A stretch of 64,000 nucleotides of DNA, from NCBI GenBank assembly GCA_020852955.1, contig JADYZW010000019.1, positions 41,308-105,307 on the forward strand. The letters run 5' to 3'. The notes beneath the pieces were generated by a model. The model worked only from the letters and a program-made list of their open reading frames with translations, was not told where the DNA came from and searched no databases. The DNA is from Deltaproteobacteria bacterium (GTDB lineage: Bacteria > Desulfobacterota > Binatia > UTPRO1). Position numbers and translations under genes: made by a program. This document shows positions 26,097-34,131 of this stretch, in pieces (the stretch's first letter is position 1; the number at the start of each line of letters is the position of its first letter).

Positions 26097-26825
26097 TCAA
26101 TTCCGTACGGGGCGTCGGGCGCGCGTTCCCGCCCACGTCATCTGCCGCGCGACCCCGAGCAGCATCTGCACCTCGTCGTCGTCGAGCGCCGCGCGCCCGA
26201 GCATCGTCCGCAGGCGCCGCATGACGGCCGGCGCCTCCTCGCCGTGGAGGAAGCTCACCGCCGCGAGGCCCGACTCGAGCTTCGACCAGAGGAACTCGAG
26301 CCGTTCGTGCGGCGCGAGTTCGCGCGCCGCCGCGGGCGGCGCCGCGGCCGTCCAGAGCTCGTAGGCGCACAGCCCGACCGCCTGCGCGAGGTTCAGCGAC
26401 GGATAGGCATCCGAGGTCGGGATCGCGAGCACGTGCTGGCAGAGCTTCAGCTCCTCGAGGGCGAGCCCGTGGTCCTCGGGGCCGAACACGAGCGCCACGT
26501 CGTTGGCGGCGGCGGCGGCGAGCAGGACCGGCGCGAGCGCGCGCGGCGTCGTCGCGGCGTCGCGCGCCGCGGTCGCGCGGCCGCTCGTACCGACGACGAG
26601 CCCGCAGCCGGCGAGCGCCGTCGCGAGCGACGGGACGTGACATCGCGCCGCGAGCACGTCCTCGGCGTGCACGGCGAGGGTCGCGGCCCGCGGCTCGTCG
26701 AAGGCGGGCGCGTCGACGAGCACGAGCCGGGCGAGGCCCATGTTCTTCATGGCGCGCGCGACCGCGCCGACGTTCTGCGCCTCGCGCGGACGGACGAGCA
26801 CGATGCGGATACGGTCGAGCCCCAT
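26097..26825 (-). CDS. trmJ: tRNA (cytidine/uridine-2'-O-)-methyltransferase TrmJ
   Basis: 242-residue SPOUT-class RNA 2'-O-methyltransferase, expected to modify position 32 of tRNAs. The N-terminus RIVLVRPREAQNVGAVARAMKNMG is diagnostic. Motif 2 is DVALVFGPEDHGLALEELKLCQHVLAIPT, and motif 3, with the SAM-binding trefoil knot, is YPSLNLAQAVGLCAYELW. The C-terminal ~80 residues form the helical extension of bacterial TrmJ. The ATG at 26825 (MGLDRIRIVLV) lies 24 bp after the nth stop, in the same direction. Confidence 0.92.
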   Translation of the reverse strand: MGLDRIRIVLVRPREAQNVGAVARAMKNMGLARLVLVDAPAFDEPRAATLAVHAEDVLAARCHVPSLATALAGCGLVVGTSGRATAARDAATTPRALAPVLLAAAAANDVALVFGPEDHGLALEELKLCQHVLAIPTSDAYPSLNLAQAVGLCAYELWTAAAPPAAARELAPHERLEFLWSKLESGLAAVSFLHGEEAPAVMRRLRTMLGRAALDDDEVQMLLGVARQMTWAGTRARRPVRN

Positions 26826-26849
26826 GGCGGCCTCAGCGGGCGCCGCCCG

Positions 26850-27623
26850 TCATCGATGCTTCTCGACGCCGCGGCGCGGACAGTAGGCGATGATCGGACA
26901 GCGCGAGCAGTGCGGGGAGATCGGTCGGCAGAGCCGCTGTCCGAACGCGACCAGGAGGTCGTTGATTTCGATCCAGTACTCGGCCGGCAGGATGCGGCGG
27001 AGCGCCTGCTCGGTGTCGTTCGGGGCCGTGGTGCGGACGTAGCCCCAGCGGTTCGTGATGCGGTGCACGTGGGTGTCGACGCAGATCGCCTGCGACCGGA
27101 AGCCGAGCGTCAGCACGAGGTTCGCGGTCTTGCGACCGACCCCGTTCAACGTGAGGAGCGCGTCGAGGTCGTTCGGCACCGCGCCGCCGAACCGCTCGAG
27201 GAGCGCGCGGCACACGTCGCGGATGGCGCGCGCTTTCGTGCGGTAGAAGCCGACCGGATAGATGAGCTTCGCGATGGTCACCGCCGACAGCGTCAGCATC
27301 GCCGCGGGGTCGGCGGCGCGCGCGAACAGCCGGCGGGACGCGGCGGCCGTCGTCTCGTCTTGCGTGCGGAGGCTCAGGATCGTCGAGATCAGCACGCGGA
27401 AGGGATCGCCGGTCGTCTCGGCGACGAGGGTGACGGCCGGGGCGCTCCAGCCCGGCGCTTCGCGGCGCAGCACGTCCATGACGATCCCGATCTCGTCGTT
27501 CCGGAGCGCGCGTCGCCGGCGCGGAGGTGCGTCCCGGACGGCCGGTTCCCGCGGGCGGCCCGCCGCGGCGCGCGCCGCCGCCCTCGCCCGCGTATGCGCC
27601 GTCGCCGTCGGTCGCCGCGCCAT
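26850..27623 (-). CDS. nth: Endonuclease III (base-excision DNA glycosylase/AP lyase)
   Basis: 257-residue HhH-GPD glycosylase removing oxidised pyrimidines. The helix-hairpin-helix LNGVGRKTANLVL carries the catalytic Lys, followed by CVDTHVHR with the catalytic Asp. The [4Fe-4S] cluster ligands at the C-terminus are in the C-x6-C-x2-C-x5-C pattern (LCRPISPHCSRCPIIAYC). The N-terminal ~40 residues are Arg/Ala-rich and not part of the fold, so the true start may be downstream. The first candidate ATG is at 27623, and no internal ATG before the conserved core (IVMDVLRREAPGW) is clearly better. It is the first gene of the long minus-strand run. Confidence 0.92.
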   Translation of the reverse strand: MARRPTATAHTRARAAARAAAGRPREPAVRDAPPRRRRALRNDEIGIVMDVLRREAPGWSAPAVTLVAETTGDPFRVLISTILSLRTQDETTAAASRRLFARAADPAAMLTLSAVTIAKLIYPVGFYRTKARAIRDVCRALLERFGGAVPNDLDALLTLNGVGRKTANLVLTLGFRSQAICVDTHVHRITNRWGYVRTTAPNDTEQALRRILPAEYWIEINDLLVAFGQRLCRPISPHCSRCPIIAYCPRRGVEKHR

Positions 27624-27646
27624 CCGGGCTGTATGCCGTGCGCGCC

Positions 27647-27670
27647 GCGCGCCGGCAATCGCCGGCGCGC
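27647..27670. promoter_or_regulatory. Perfect 10-bp inverted repeat between divergent nth and MFS genes
   Basis: GCGCGCCGGC, loop AATC, GCCGGCGCGC. It lies in the 133-bp gap from which nth and the MFS gene are transcribed apart. It has no T-run and is not downstream of a gene, so it is more likely an operator or leader hairpin than a terminator. Confidence 0.4.
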
Positions 27671-27756
27671 GTTGCGTGCGTTCGCGGGATGCGATCTAAG
27701 GGCGCGCTCCCGGCGCGGGTCGTCCGTTCGGTCCCGGCGCCGCGAGCCGGATCACG

Positions 27757-28944
27757 ATGTCGTCCACCGAGCGCCTGCCGCGCGACTTCTACCTCGTCAC
27801 CGCCGCGAATTTCGTCTTCTTCCTGAACTTCGCCTCGTTCTTCCTGCTGCCCGTGCATCTGCACGACGTCGGCGCGAGCGCCGAGACGATCGGCTACGTC
27901 ATGGGGACGGCGGGCTTCGCCGGCATCGTCCTCCTGCCGTTCCTCGGCGTCCTGCTCGACCGCGTCGATCGGCGCCGTTTCGTGATCGCGGGCGGGGTCG
28001 TCATGGCGGCCGCGTCCTACGCGTACCTCCTGGTGCCGGGCGCGAGCCCGGTGCTCTACGTGTTGCGGGTCGTGCAGGGCATGGCCTTCACGGCGGCCTT
28101 CGTGACGGCGTCGACGCTCGCCGCCGAGCTCGCGCCCCTCGCGATCCGCGGCCGCGCGCTCGGGCTCTTCGGCATCTCGACGCTGCTCACGCACGCGATC
28201 GCGCCGGCGGTCGGCGAGGTGATCGCGCGCCGACTCGGCTTCGCGGCGCTGTTCGCGTTCGCGGGAACGCTCGGGCTCGGCTCGGCGGGCTTGAGCGCGA
28301 TGGTGCGCGCGGCGCGAACGCACGACCCGGCCCGTCGCGTGCCGGCGGGCGCGGGCGCGCTCCGCCGCGAGCCCGTGCTCTGGCTCACGGCGGCGACGAT
28401 GACGGCGTGCGGGATGGGCTTCGGCACGGTACTGACCTTCGTTCCGACCTTCGTGCACGTCGTCGGCCTCGAGCGCGTCGCGCCTTTCTTCCTCTCGTAT
28501 TCCCTCGCCGCGATCGCGGTCCGCGTCGTCCTCGGCGGCCTCTCGGACCGTGTCGGGCGCCGGCCGGTGCTCCTTCCCGCCATGGCGGTGCTCGCCGCGG
28601 CGATCGCGGTCCTCGGCCTGGTCGGGAGCGTGCCGGCGCTCGTGGCGGTCGGCGTCGCCTTCGGCGCCGGACAGGGCATGGTCTACCCGACCGCGAACGC
28701 CCTCATGGTGGATCTCAGCCACGCCGGGAATCTCGGGCGGGTACAGACGCTCTTCTCCGGATCGTTCAGCGTCGGGGTCGCGATCAGCGCCTTCGTCTTC
28801 GGGGGCGTCATCGAGCGCTTTGGCTACCCGCGCGCGTTCGCGGCCGCGGCGGGGTGCGTCGTCTGCGGCATGGGGCTCCTGTGGCTCGCGCCCCCCTTGT
28901 CATCGGCGATGCGGATTGCGAGTGTTTCGCGCGAGTCCCGTTGA
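27757..28944 (+). CDS. MFS transporter
   Basis: 395-residue major facilitator with twelve predicted helices. The first is FYLVTAANFVFFLNFASFFLLPVHL. The loop 2-3 motif LLDRVDRRRFVIAGG is the MFS motif A variant, and the equivalent in the second half is GGLSDRVGRRPVLLP. No binding-site motif identifies the substrate. Size and motif A fit sugar/drug-exporter-like single-polypeptide carriers. The start is ATG (MSSTERLPRDFYL). A secreted protein gene follows after 12 bp, suggesting co-transcription. It diverges from nth. Confidence 0.88.
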   Translation: MSSTERLPRDFYLVTAANFVFFLNFASFFLLPVHLHDVGASAETIGYVMGTAGFAGIVLLPFLGVLLDRVDRRRFVIAGGVVMAAASYAYLLVPGASPVLYVLRVVQGMAFTAAFVTASTLAAELAPLAIRGRALGLFGISTLLTHAIAPAVGEVIARRLGFAALFAFAGTLGLGSAGLSAMVRAARTHDPARRVPAGAGALRREPVLWLTAATMTACGMGFGTVLTFVPTFVHVVGLERVAPFFLSYSLAAIAVRVVLGGLSDRVGRRPVLLPAMAVLAAAIAVLGLVGSVPALVAVGVAFGAGQGMVYPTANALMVDLSHAGNLGRVQTLFSGSFSVGVAISAFVFGGVIERFGYPRAFAAAAGCVVCGMGLLWLAPPLSSAMRIASVSRESR

Positions 28945-28956
28945 GGAGGAGACCCC

Positions 28957-29742
28957 ATGTCGAGACGTCTCGCGTTGCAGCTGCTCGTCCTGACCGTCGT
29001 CGCCGACTCCGCGTCGGCCGGCGTCGTCATCGTCGGCACGTATACCGGCGCGAAGACGCCCAAGGGCCGCACCGTCGAGTTCCGCATCCAGGACGGTCGC
29101 GGACGGATCGCGAGCCAGCCGGGGCAGTTCATCTACTACGATCACGCCAAACGCACCGCCTACATCGTGGACATGGAGAAGAAGACCTCCTTCGCCGTCG
29201 ACGAGGCGCGGGCCAAGCAGATCAGCGCGCAGCTCGACCAGGCGCAGAAGACGATGGAGGCGAAGCTCAAGGAGCTGCCCCCGGAACGGCGGGCGATGGT
29301 CGAGAAGATGATGAAGGAGCAGGGCGGCAGCCGATCGGCGAGCCCGCGGAAACCCCTCGACTTCCTCAAGGTCAGCGACGACAGGATCGGCGCCTGGCCG
29401 TGCGCGCGCTACCGCGCCTCCGGCGACGGCAGGAAGGTCGAGGTCTGCACCGCGGAGGCCGACGCCCTGAACATCCCGCCCGACGACGTCGCCGTCTTCG
29501 AAGGGTTCCTCGACCTGTCCGAGCGGATGGCGGGCGTGCCCGGCCCGGGGAGCGCGGCCGGCGGAGCCGCGGAGCGCGGCTACGAAGGCCTCCCGCTCGA
29601 GCGCCAGGAGCTGCGGGACGGGGTGGTGACCGACCGCTTCGTGATCGACAGCATCACGACCGAGTCGATGGCCGCCGACGAGCTTCACCCTCCGAGCGGC
29701 CTCAAGGAAGTCACTCCGCCCGGTTTTCCCGCGGCCCGCTGA
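28957..29742 (+). CDS. Secreted hypothetical protein (DUF4412-like)
   Basis: 261 residues with a Sec signal peptide (MSRRLALQLLVLTVVADSASA). The mature part has beta strands GVVIVGTYTGAKTPKGRTVEFRI and QFIYYDHAKRTAYIVDMEKKTSF, a pattern seen in DUF4412-type periplasmic proteins. A charged helical segment follows (ARAKQISAQLDQAQKTMEAK and MVEKMMKEQGG), with a single CxxCxY-like pair (WPCARYRAS..VEVCTAEA) that may form a disulfide. A GAGGAG ribosome site precedes the ATG. It is probably in an operon with the MFS gene. No enzymatic motif is visible. Confidence 0.72.
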   Translation: MSRRLALQLLVLTVVADSASAGVVIVGTYTGAKTPKGRTVEFRIQDGRGRIASQPGQFIYYDHAKRTAYIVDMEKKTSFAVDEARAKQISAQLDQAQKTMEAKLKELPPERRAMVEKMMKEQGGSRSASPRKPLDFLKVSDDRIGAWPCARYRASGDGRKVEVCTAEADALNIPPDDVAVFEGFLDLSERMAGVPGPGSAAGGAAERGYEGLPLERQELRDGVVTDRFVIDSITTESMAADELHPPSGLKEVTPPGFPAAR

Positions 29743-30163
29743 GGGGCGGCGGAGGGCTTGCGCGCGCGCCGTCGGGCGGTCCCGTCGCGCCCCCGCGGGA
29801 TGCCGTCGCCGAGCCGACCTGCCCGCGCGATGGGCAGCGGTCGTCCATTTTCTAGGCAGCGGGCCGGAGGTCCGGCGCCGCCACCGCCGCCCCTCGCGAC
29901 CGCCGCGTGCGCCGATCCCCCAGGGTTCCGTCCTAAACCATCGAATTGACGACGGCGCGTCGCGGCTCGGCGGCGAGGTTCCGCGGTCCAGGAACGTCGA
30001 TGGTGAGCAGGCACATCGGTTGCTCTCCATCGGCGGCGTTGGTTTCCGATCGCCCAGGAGTCCTGGCCCCCCACGTCATGCGCGCAAGCGCGAGCAGGGA
30101 GACACGATGGTCGAGAGCACGAAGCAGGGAATCCCCGGTGACCGAGCGGAAGGAGCGCGTTCG
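29743..30163 (+). other. 421-bp region without a gene, leader of amtB
   Basis: No convincing coding sequence on either strand. It contains the sigma-54 promoter at 30009-30024 and the putative amtB leader. If the upstream ATG at 30107 is used, the last 57 bp are coding. No NtrC-type palindrome was recognised upstream of the promoter. Confidence 0.6.
30009..30024 (+). promoter_or_regulatory. Sigma-54 (RpoN) promoter of amtB
   Basis: AGGCACATCGGTTGCT: the GG of the -24 element (30010-30011) and the GC of the -12 element (30022-30023) are exactly 10 bp apart, with GGCAC and TTGCT matching consensus. Transcription would start near 30035, about 130 bp before the preferred amtB start. RpoN control of amtB is standard where nitrogen limitation signals through NtrC. 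Confidence 0.65.
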
Positions 30164-31519
30164 ATGCCGCGGGTCCGGTGGCGTTTCGCGTACGCCGTCA
30201 CGGCCGCCGTGCTCGCCATCGCGAGCGTTGCTGGCGCCGAGGAAGCCGCGGGGGCGGCGGCCGGTGCCCCTCCCGCGTTCGACACCGGCGATACGGCCTG
30301 GATGCTCACCAGCTCGGCGCTCGTGTTGATGATGACGATCCCGGGCCTCTTCCTCTTCTACGGCGGACTCGTACGGTCGAAGAACGTGTTGTCGACCGTC
30401 ATGCACAGCTTCTTCTGCGCGGCGCTGGTCAGTGTCACCTGGGTGCTCTACGGCTACTCGCTCGCGTTCGGTCCGGACAAGGGCGGATTCATCGGCGGTC
30501 TCGACTACGTCGGACTGAACGGCGTGCTCGGGACGGCGCAGGCGCTAGCGCCGACGATCCCGCACATCCTGTTCGTGGTCTACCAGGCGACCTTCGCCGT
30601 CATCACGCCCGCGCTGATCTCGGGCACCTTCGCCGAGCGCATCAGCTTCCCGGCCTTCGCGCTCTACATGCTGCTCTGGTCGACGCTCATCTACAGTCCG
30701 ATCGCCCACTGGGTGTGGGGCGGCGGCTGGATCGGCGCGCGGGTCGGCGCGCTCGACTTCGCGGGCGGCACCGTCGTCCACATCTCGAGCGGCATCTCGG
30801 CGCTCGTGACCGCACTCTACCTTGGCAAGCGTATGGGCTATCCGCAGCAGCCGATGCCGCCCCACAATCTCGTCTTCTCGGCGCTCGGCGCCTCGCTGCT
30901 CTGGGTCGGCTGGTTCGGCTTCAACGCGGGCAGCGCGGTCGCGTCGGGCGAGCTCGCGGCGACCGCCTTCCTCAACACCAACACGGCGGCCGCCGCGGCG
31001 ACGCTCGGCTGGATGGCGGCCGAGTGGGTGCGCTCGGGGAAGCCCACCCTGCTCGGGGCAGCTTCCGGCGCGGTCGCCGGTCTGGTCTGCATCACGCCCG
31101 GCGCGGGGTTCGTGACGCCGCTAGCGTCGATCCTCATCGGCCTCGCCGGTGGCGTGACCTGCTACTACGCCGTCAGCCTGAAGCCCGCCTTCGGATACGA
31201 CGACGCGCTCGACGTGGTCGGCGTGCACATGGTGGGTGGAACGCTCGGCGCCATCCTCACCGGCGTCTTCGCCACCAAGGTCGTGAACCCCGCGGTGCCG
31301 ACGCTCAGCCTCGGTCTCGACGGCGGCCTCCTCTACGGCCACCCCGAGCTGGTGCTGAAGCAGGTCATCGCCGTCGCCGCGACCTACCTCTTCTGCGGGG
31401 TCGGCAACCTCGTGATCCTGGTCGTGGTGAACGCCATCACGCCGCTCCGTCCGATGGCCGACGACGAGAGCATGGGCCTCGACCTCTCGCAGCACAGCGA
31501 GCAGGCCTACACCAGCTGA
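30164..31519 (+). CDS. amtB: Ammonium transporter, Amt family
   Basis: 451-residue inner-membrane ammonium channel/transporter with eleven helices after a cleavable signal peptide (MPRVRWRFAYAVTAAVLAIA, then SVAGAEE). Signatures include WMLTSSALVLMMTIPGLFLFYGG, SGTFAERISFPAFAL, the pore histidine in SPIAHWVWGGGW (H182) and the second pore histidine in VVGVHMVGGTLG. FNAGSAVASG and GPDKGG fit the family. The ATG at 30164 has an excellent GGAAGGAG site 8 bases upstream and gives a proper signal peptide. An in-frame ATG at 30107 (MVESTKQG) also has a GGGAG site and would hide the signal. No glnK gene flanks it, contrary to the usual glnK-amtB pair. Confidence 0.95.
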   Translation: MPRVRWRFAYAVTAAVLAIASVAGAEEAAGAAAGAPPAFDTGDTAWMLTSSALVLMMTIPGLFLFYGGLVRSKNVLSTVMHSFFCAALVSVTWVLYGYSLAFGPDKGGFIGGLDYVGLNGVLGTAQALAPTIPHILFVVYQATFAVITPALISGTFAERISFPAFALYMLLWSTLIYSPIAHWVWGGGWIGARVGALDFAGGTVVHISSGISALVTALYLGKRMGYPQQPMPPHNLVFSALGASLLWVGWFGFNAGSAVASGELAATAFLNTNTAAAAATLGWMAAEWVRSGKPTLLGAASGAVAGLVCITPGAGFVTPLASILIGLAGGVTCYYAVSLKPAFGYDDALDVVGVHMVGGTLGAILTGVFATKVVNPAVPTLSLGLDGGLLYGHPELVLKQVIAVAATYLFCGVGNLVILVVVNAITPLRPMADDESMGLDLSQHSEQAYTS

Positions 31520-31583
31520 TCGCGCTCACCCCCGGACGGCGTCGTTCGACGGATCGCGGTGGCGCGGCTGCGAGCGCGTCGGC

Positions 31584-31815
31584 TCACGGCATGATGACGT
31601 TGGTGCCGCCCCCGGCGGCGACCGCGACCGCTCCGCCGATCAGGCTGGCTGATCGCCAGGATGTCGTCCTGATCGCTGGTCGTGAGGGCGAATGCGCCGC
31701 CGACGCCGCCGTTCACGACGAGGTCACCCGGGACGGCCGTGTCCTGAAAGACGATGGCGCCCTCACCGGCATCGAGCGTCGCCTCCCCCGCATAATCGTC
31801 ACCTTCCGCGGTTGA
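31584..31815 (-). pseudogene. Decayed 3' fragment of an exported-protein-like gene
   Basis: On the minus strand one frame reads GDDYAGEATLDAGEGAIVFQ, then GGVGGAFALTTSDQDDILAIS, and then runs into arginine-rich nonsense. A second frame, joined by removing four bases (an extra CAGC within AGCCAGCC near 31640-31650), continues LIGGAVAVAAGGGTNVIMP and a stop. The joined peptide looks coherent, so a 4-bp duplication probably frameshifted a gene whose 5' part is missing. No start codon or ribosome site fits. The parent family is not recognised. Together with flanking sequence it fills the gap between amtB and the small hypothetical gene, where nothing else is visible. Confidence 0.4.
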
Positions 31816-31940
31816 CCTAGCCCTGATGGGACAGGAGTTTCGCGAGGGAAAACGCGCCAGAGCAATGTGGTTTCGACCGTGAAACTTCTGTCACCTCATG
31901 GCTGGGATCCCGCCGTATCGGTGGTCACGTTCTTTGCCGC

Positions 31941-32219
31941 CTACGCGTGGCCCGCTGCCTCGAGGTCGACCAGGCAGTACTCGGGCGTCAGCTCGAGGTA
32001 CTCGGCGCGTGCGACCAGGCCGTCGAGCCTCCGGTAGACGAGGCCCTCCGCGACCTGCCCCCGCGGATTGCGGAAGCGGCGGCGGCTCGGCGGCTCGGCG
32101 ACGATCCAGATCTCCGTTCCGTTGTGCTCGGGGGCCACCCGCCAGGCGCCGTAGTCGCCGGCGCGTACGAGGGCCTTGCGCAGGAGGGTGGCTTGGGTCT
32201 TCTCGCGTGCGTCCGGCAT
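31941..32219 (-). CDS. Small hypothetical protein, 92 residues
   Basis: Not recognised. The sequence is mixed alpha/beta and not low-complexity: ATLLRKALVRAGDYGAWRVA, NGTEIWIVAEPPSRRRFRNP, then a C-terminal part ending YLELTPEYCLVDLEAAGHA. The balance of aromatic and charged residues makes the minus frame far more protein-like than the overlapping plus-strand frames. The ATG at 32219 (MPDAREKTQ) is preferred over one 16 codons upstream. Confidence 0.55.
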   Translation of the reverse strand: MPDAREKTQATLLRKALVRAGDYGAWRVAPEHNGTEIWIVAEPPSRRRFRNPRGQVAEGLVYRRLDGLVARAEYLELTPEYCLVDLEAAGHA

Positions 32220-32363
32220 AGGCGTCGCGAAGCTGCATGACCGATGCCATGGACGAGCGGTAGGCAAATCGAGGGGTTTTCGCTACGTGGAGTCCGCGAG
32301 GCCGGCAAGAAACTGCCGGTTGCCGGGTCCTTTTGCCGGCGGTCCGCCTCGCGGGAGGCGTGG

Positions 32364-33332
32364 TTGGCGATCGGCGTCGGCATCATAGGGACGGGCAAGC
32401 ACGGGGCGCGCTACCTGCGGCACGTGGCGGACGTGCCGCAGCTGCGGGTGACGGCGCTCTGCCGGCGCGACCGGGCGGCGGGGGAGCGGCAAGCGGCGGC
32501 CGTCGGCGCCCGCTTTCACGCCGATCCCGCAGCGCTCGTCGCGGACTCCGCCGTCGAGGTCGTGGTGCTCGTCGTTCCTCCGACCCTGAACGTACGGCTC
32601 GCGACCGCCGCCGCCCGCGCCGGGAAGGCGCTGCTCGTCGAGAAGCCGCTCGCGCCGACGGTCGCCGGCTGCCGCGTTATCGCCGAAGAGGTCGCCCGCG
32701 CCGGCGTGACCGCGATGGTGGCGCACACGCTGCGCTTCAACGCGGTAGTGCGCGCGCTGCGCGAGGCGCTGCCGTCGATCGGCCCGCTCCATGCCGTGGC
32801 GCTGACTCAGCGCTTCGAGCCTTCGGAGCTCGGGTGGCTCGACCGCGTCGCCGAGTCGGGAGGTGGCATCGTCCTCCACACCGGCGTCCACGGCTTCGAC
32901 GCCCTGCGATTCCTGACCGGCCGCGAAGCGACGCGCGTGAGCGCATCGGCAAGCCGCGTCGCGACTCGCGATACCGAGGACAACTTCGCGGCGACGATCG
33001 AGCTCGAGGGCGGCGTGTTGGCGCAGGTCGCGGGGTCGCGCGCCACCCTCGGTCGCGGCGGAGCGATCGAGATCGCGGGTCGCGAAGGGCAGCTCGTCGG
33101 CGATCACGTGCACGGGATCGCGGCGCGCCTCGTCGGCGCGACGCGCCGCGAGCTTGGCGTCGGCGCGGCGGTGATGACCGTCGAGGCGGCGCTCGCGGAG
33201 ATGGCGGAAGCCCTCGGGCAGCGCCGGGCTCCCGCCATCACGCTCGCGGACGGCGCCAAGGCCGTCGCCATCGCCGACGCCTGCTACCGCGCGATCGCGA
33301 GCGGCCGCGCCGAGGCGGTCGAGCCTTGGTGA
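32364..33332 (+). CDS. Gfo/Idh/MocA family oxidoreductase
   Basis: 322-residue NAD(P)-dependent dehydrogenase. The nucleotide-binding Rossmann fold starts at once (IGVGIIGTGKHGARYLRHV, GxGxxG), followed by EVVVLVVPPTLN and the family lysine motif LLVEKPLAPT. The C-terminal beta-sheet domain has GGGIVLHTGVHGFDALRFLTG with the catalytic-region His. Members oxidise sugars, inositols or related compounds. The substrate is not readable. The TTG at 32364 is chosen because GGGAGG lies 7 bases upstream and the Rossmann strand begins within four residues. An open extension upstream to 32244 lacks coding character. The O-methyltransferase gene follows 73 bp later. Confidence 0.87.
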   Translation: MAIGVGIIGTGKHGARYLRHVADVPQLRVTALCRRDRAAGERQAAAVGARFHADPAALVADSAVEVVVLVVPPTLNVRLATAAARAGKALLVEKPLAPTVAGCRVIAEEVARAGVTAMVAHTLRFNAVVRALREALPSIGPLHAVALTQRFEPSELGWLDRVAESGGGIVLHTGVHGFDALRFLTGREATRVSASASRVATRDTEDNFAATIELEGGVLAQVAGSRATLGRGGAIEIAGREGQLVGDHVHGIAARLVGATRRELGVGAAVMTVEAALAEMAEALGQRRAPAITLADGAKAVAIADACYRAIASGRAEAVEPW

Positions 33333-33405
33333 GGGCTCGACCGCAACGCCCGCGGCGTGCGCGTCGCCGCCGCATCCGGCCGGCCGGCCGCGAAGGAGGG
33401 TCGCG

Positions 33406-34074
33406 ATGCACGAGGCGCTGAGGGATCCGAAGGTGACGGCGACGTTGGATCGCCTGCACGCCGCCGCGAAGGGGGATCGCTGGGTGTTCCTGCGCGCGGC
33501 GCCGGCCGGGCTCTGGTCGCTGCTCACGGGCGGCTCGATGCTCGACGGCATCCTCCCGTACCTGAAGGACGCCTACATCCCGATCTCGCCGGAACAGGGC
33601 GAGCTCCTCTACCTCACCGCGCGCCTCGTCGATGCGCGCACGATCGTCGAGTTCGGCACGTCGTTCGGCGTTTCGGCCCTCTATCTGGGCGCGGCGGCGC
33701 GGGCGAACGGCGGGCGCTTCTTCGGCAGCGAGCGCGAGCCGAACAAGATCGCCGCCGCGCGCGCGCATCTCGCCGAGGCCGGACTCGCCGACGTCGCCGA
33801 GGTCCGCGAAGGCGACGCCATGCGGACCTTCGCCGATCTGCCGGCTCCGATCGACCTCGTGCTGCTCGACGGCTGGAAGGATCTCTATCTGCCGATGCTG
33901 CGGCTCCTGCTGCCGAAGCTCCGGAGGGGTACGGCGGTCTTTGCGGACAACATCTTCACCTTCCCGAGGGAGCTCGCGTCGTACGTCGCTTTCGTGCGGG
34001 ACCCGACCAACGGCTTCGAGTCCACGACGATCCCGCTCGGCCACGGCCTCGAATACTCGGTGCGGGTGCGCTGA
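33406..34074 (+). CDS. Class I SAM-dependent O-methyltransferase
   Basis: 222-residue cation-dependent O-methyltransferase-type enzyme (COMT / methyltransferase family 3). Motif I is IVEFGTSFGVSALYLGAAA. The acidic residue binding SAM ribose is in FFGSEREPNK. The metal-binding region is LVLLDGWKDLYLPML followed by AVFADNIFTFP. Such enzymes methylate catechol-like or caffeoyl-CoA substrates. The start ATG follows GAAGGAGGG. Convergent with the PEP-swivel gene, with a hairpin between them. Confidence 0.87.
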   Translation: MHEALRDPKVTATLDRLHAAAKGDRWVFLRAAPAGLWSLLTGGSMLDGILPYLKDAYIPISPEQGELLYLTARLVDARTIVEFGTSFGVSALYLGAAARANGGRFFGSEREPNKIAAARAHLAEAGLADVAEVREGDAMRTFADLPAPIDLVLLDGWKDLYLPMLRLLLPKLRRGTAVFADNIFTFPRELASYVAFVRDPTNGFESTTIPLGHGLEYSVRVR

Positions 34075-34091
34075 GCCCGGGAGTGGCTCAT

Positions 34092-34127
34092 CGGCGCGCC
34101 GCGCGGGAATCGTGTCCCGGCGCGCCG
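34092..34127. terminator. Bidirectional hairpin between convergent genes
   Basis: CGGCGCGCCG(CGC)GGGA, loop ATCGTG, TCCCGGCGCGCCG: a 13-bp stem with a 3-base bulge in the 57-bp gap between the O-methyltransferase and the PEP-swivel gene. No clear T-run. Confidence 0.45.
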
Positions 34128-34131
34128 CCCC

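Noticed and set aside
23702..26364. Long plus-strand open frames opposite the MoxR operon
   Set aside because: Composition is Arg/Ala/Gly/Pro without domains. The minus-strand genes carry all recognised motifs and mutual overlaps.
29933..30020. Small minus-strand open frame MCLLTIDVPGPRNLAAEPRR... in the amtB leader
   Set aside because: No ribosome site, no recognisable family, and it runs across the sigma-54 promoter.
31947..32240. Plus-strand open frame opposite the 92-residue hypothetical gene
   Set aside because: The plus frame has Arg/Ala-rich sequence without structure. The minus frame has a balanced, protein-like composition.
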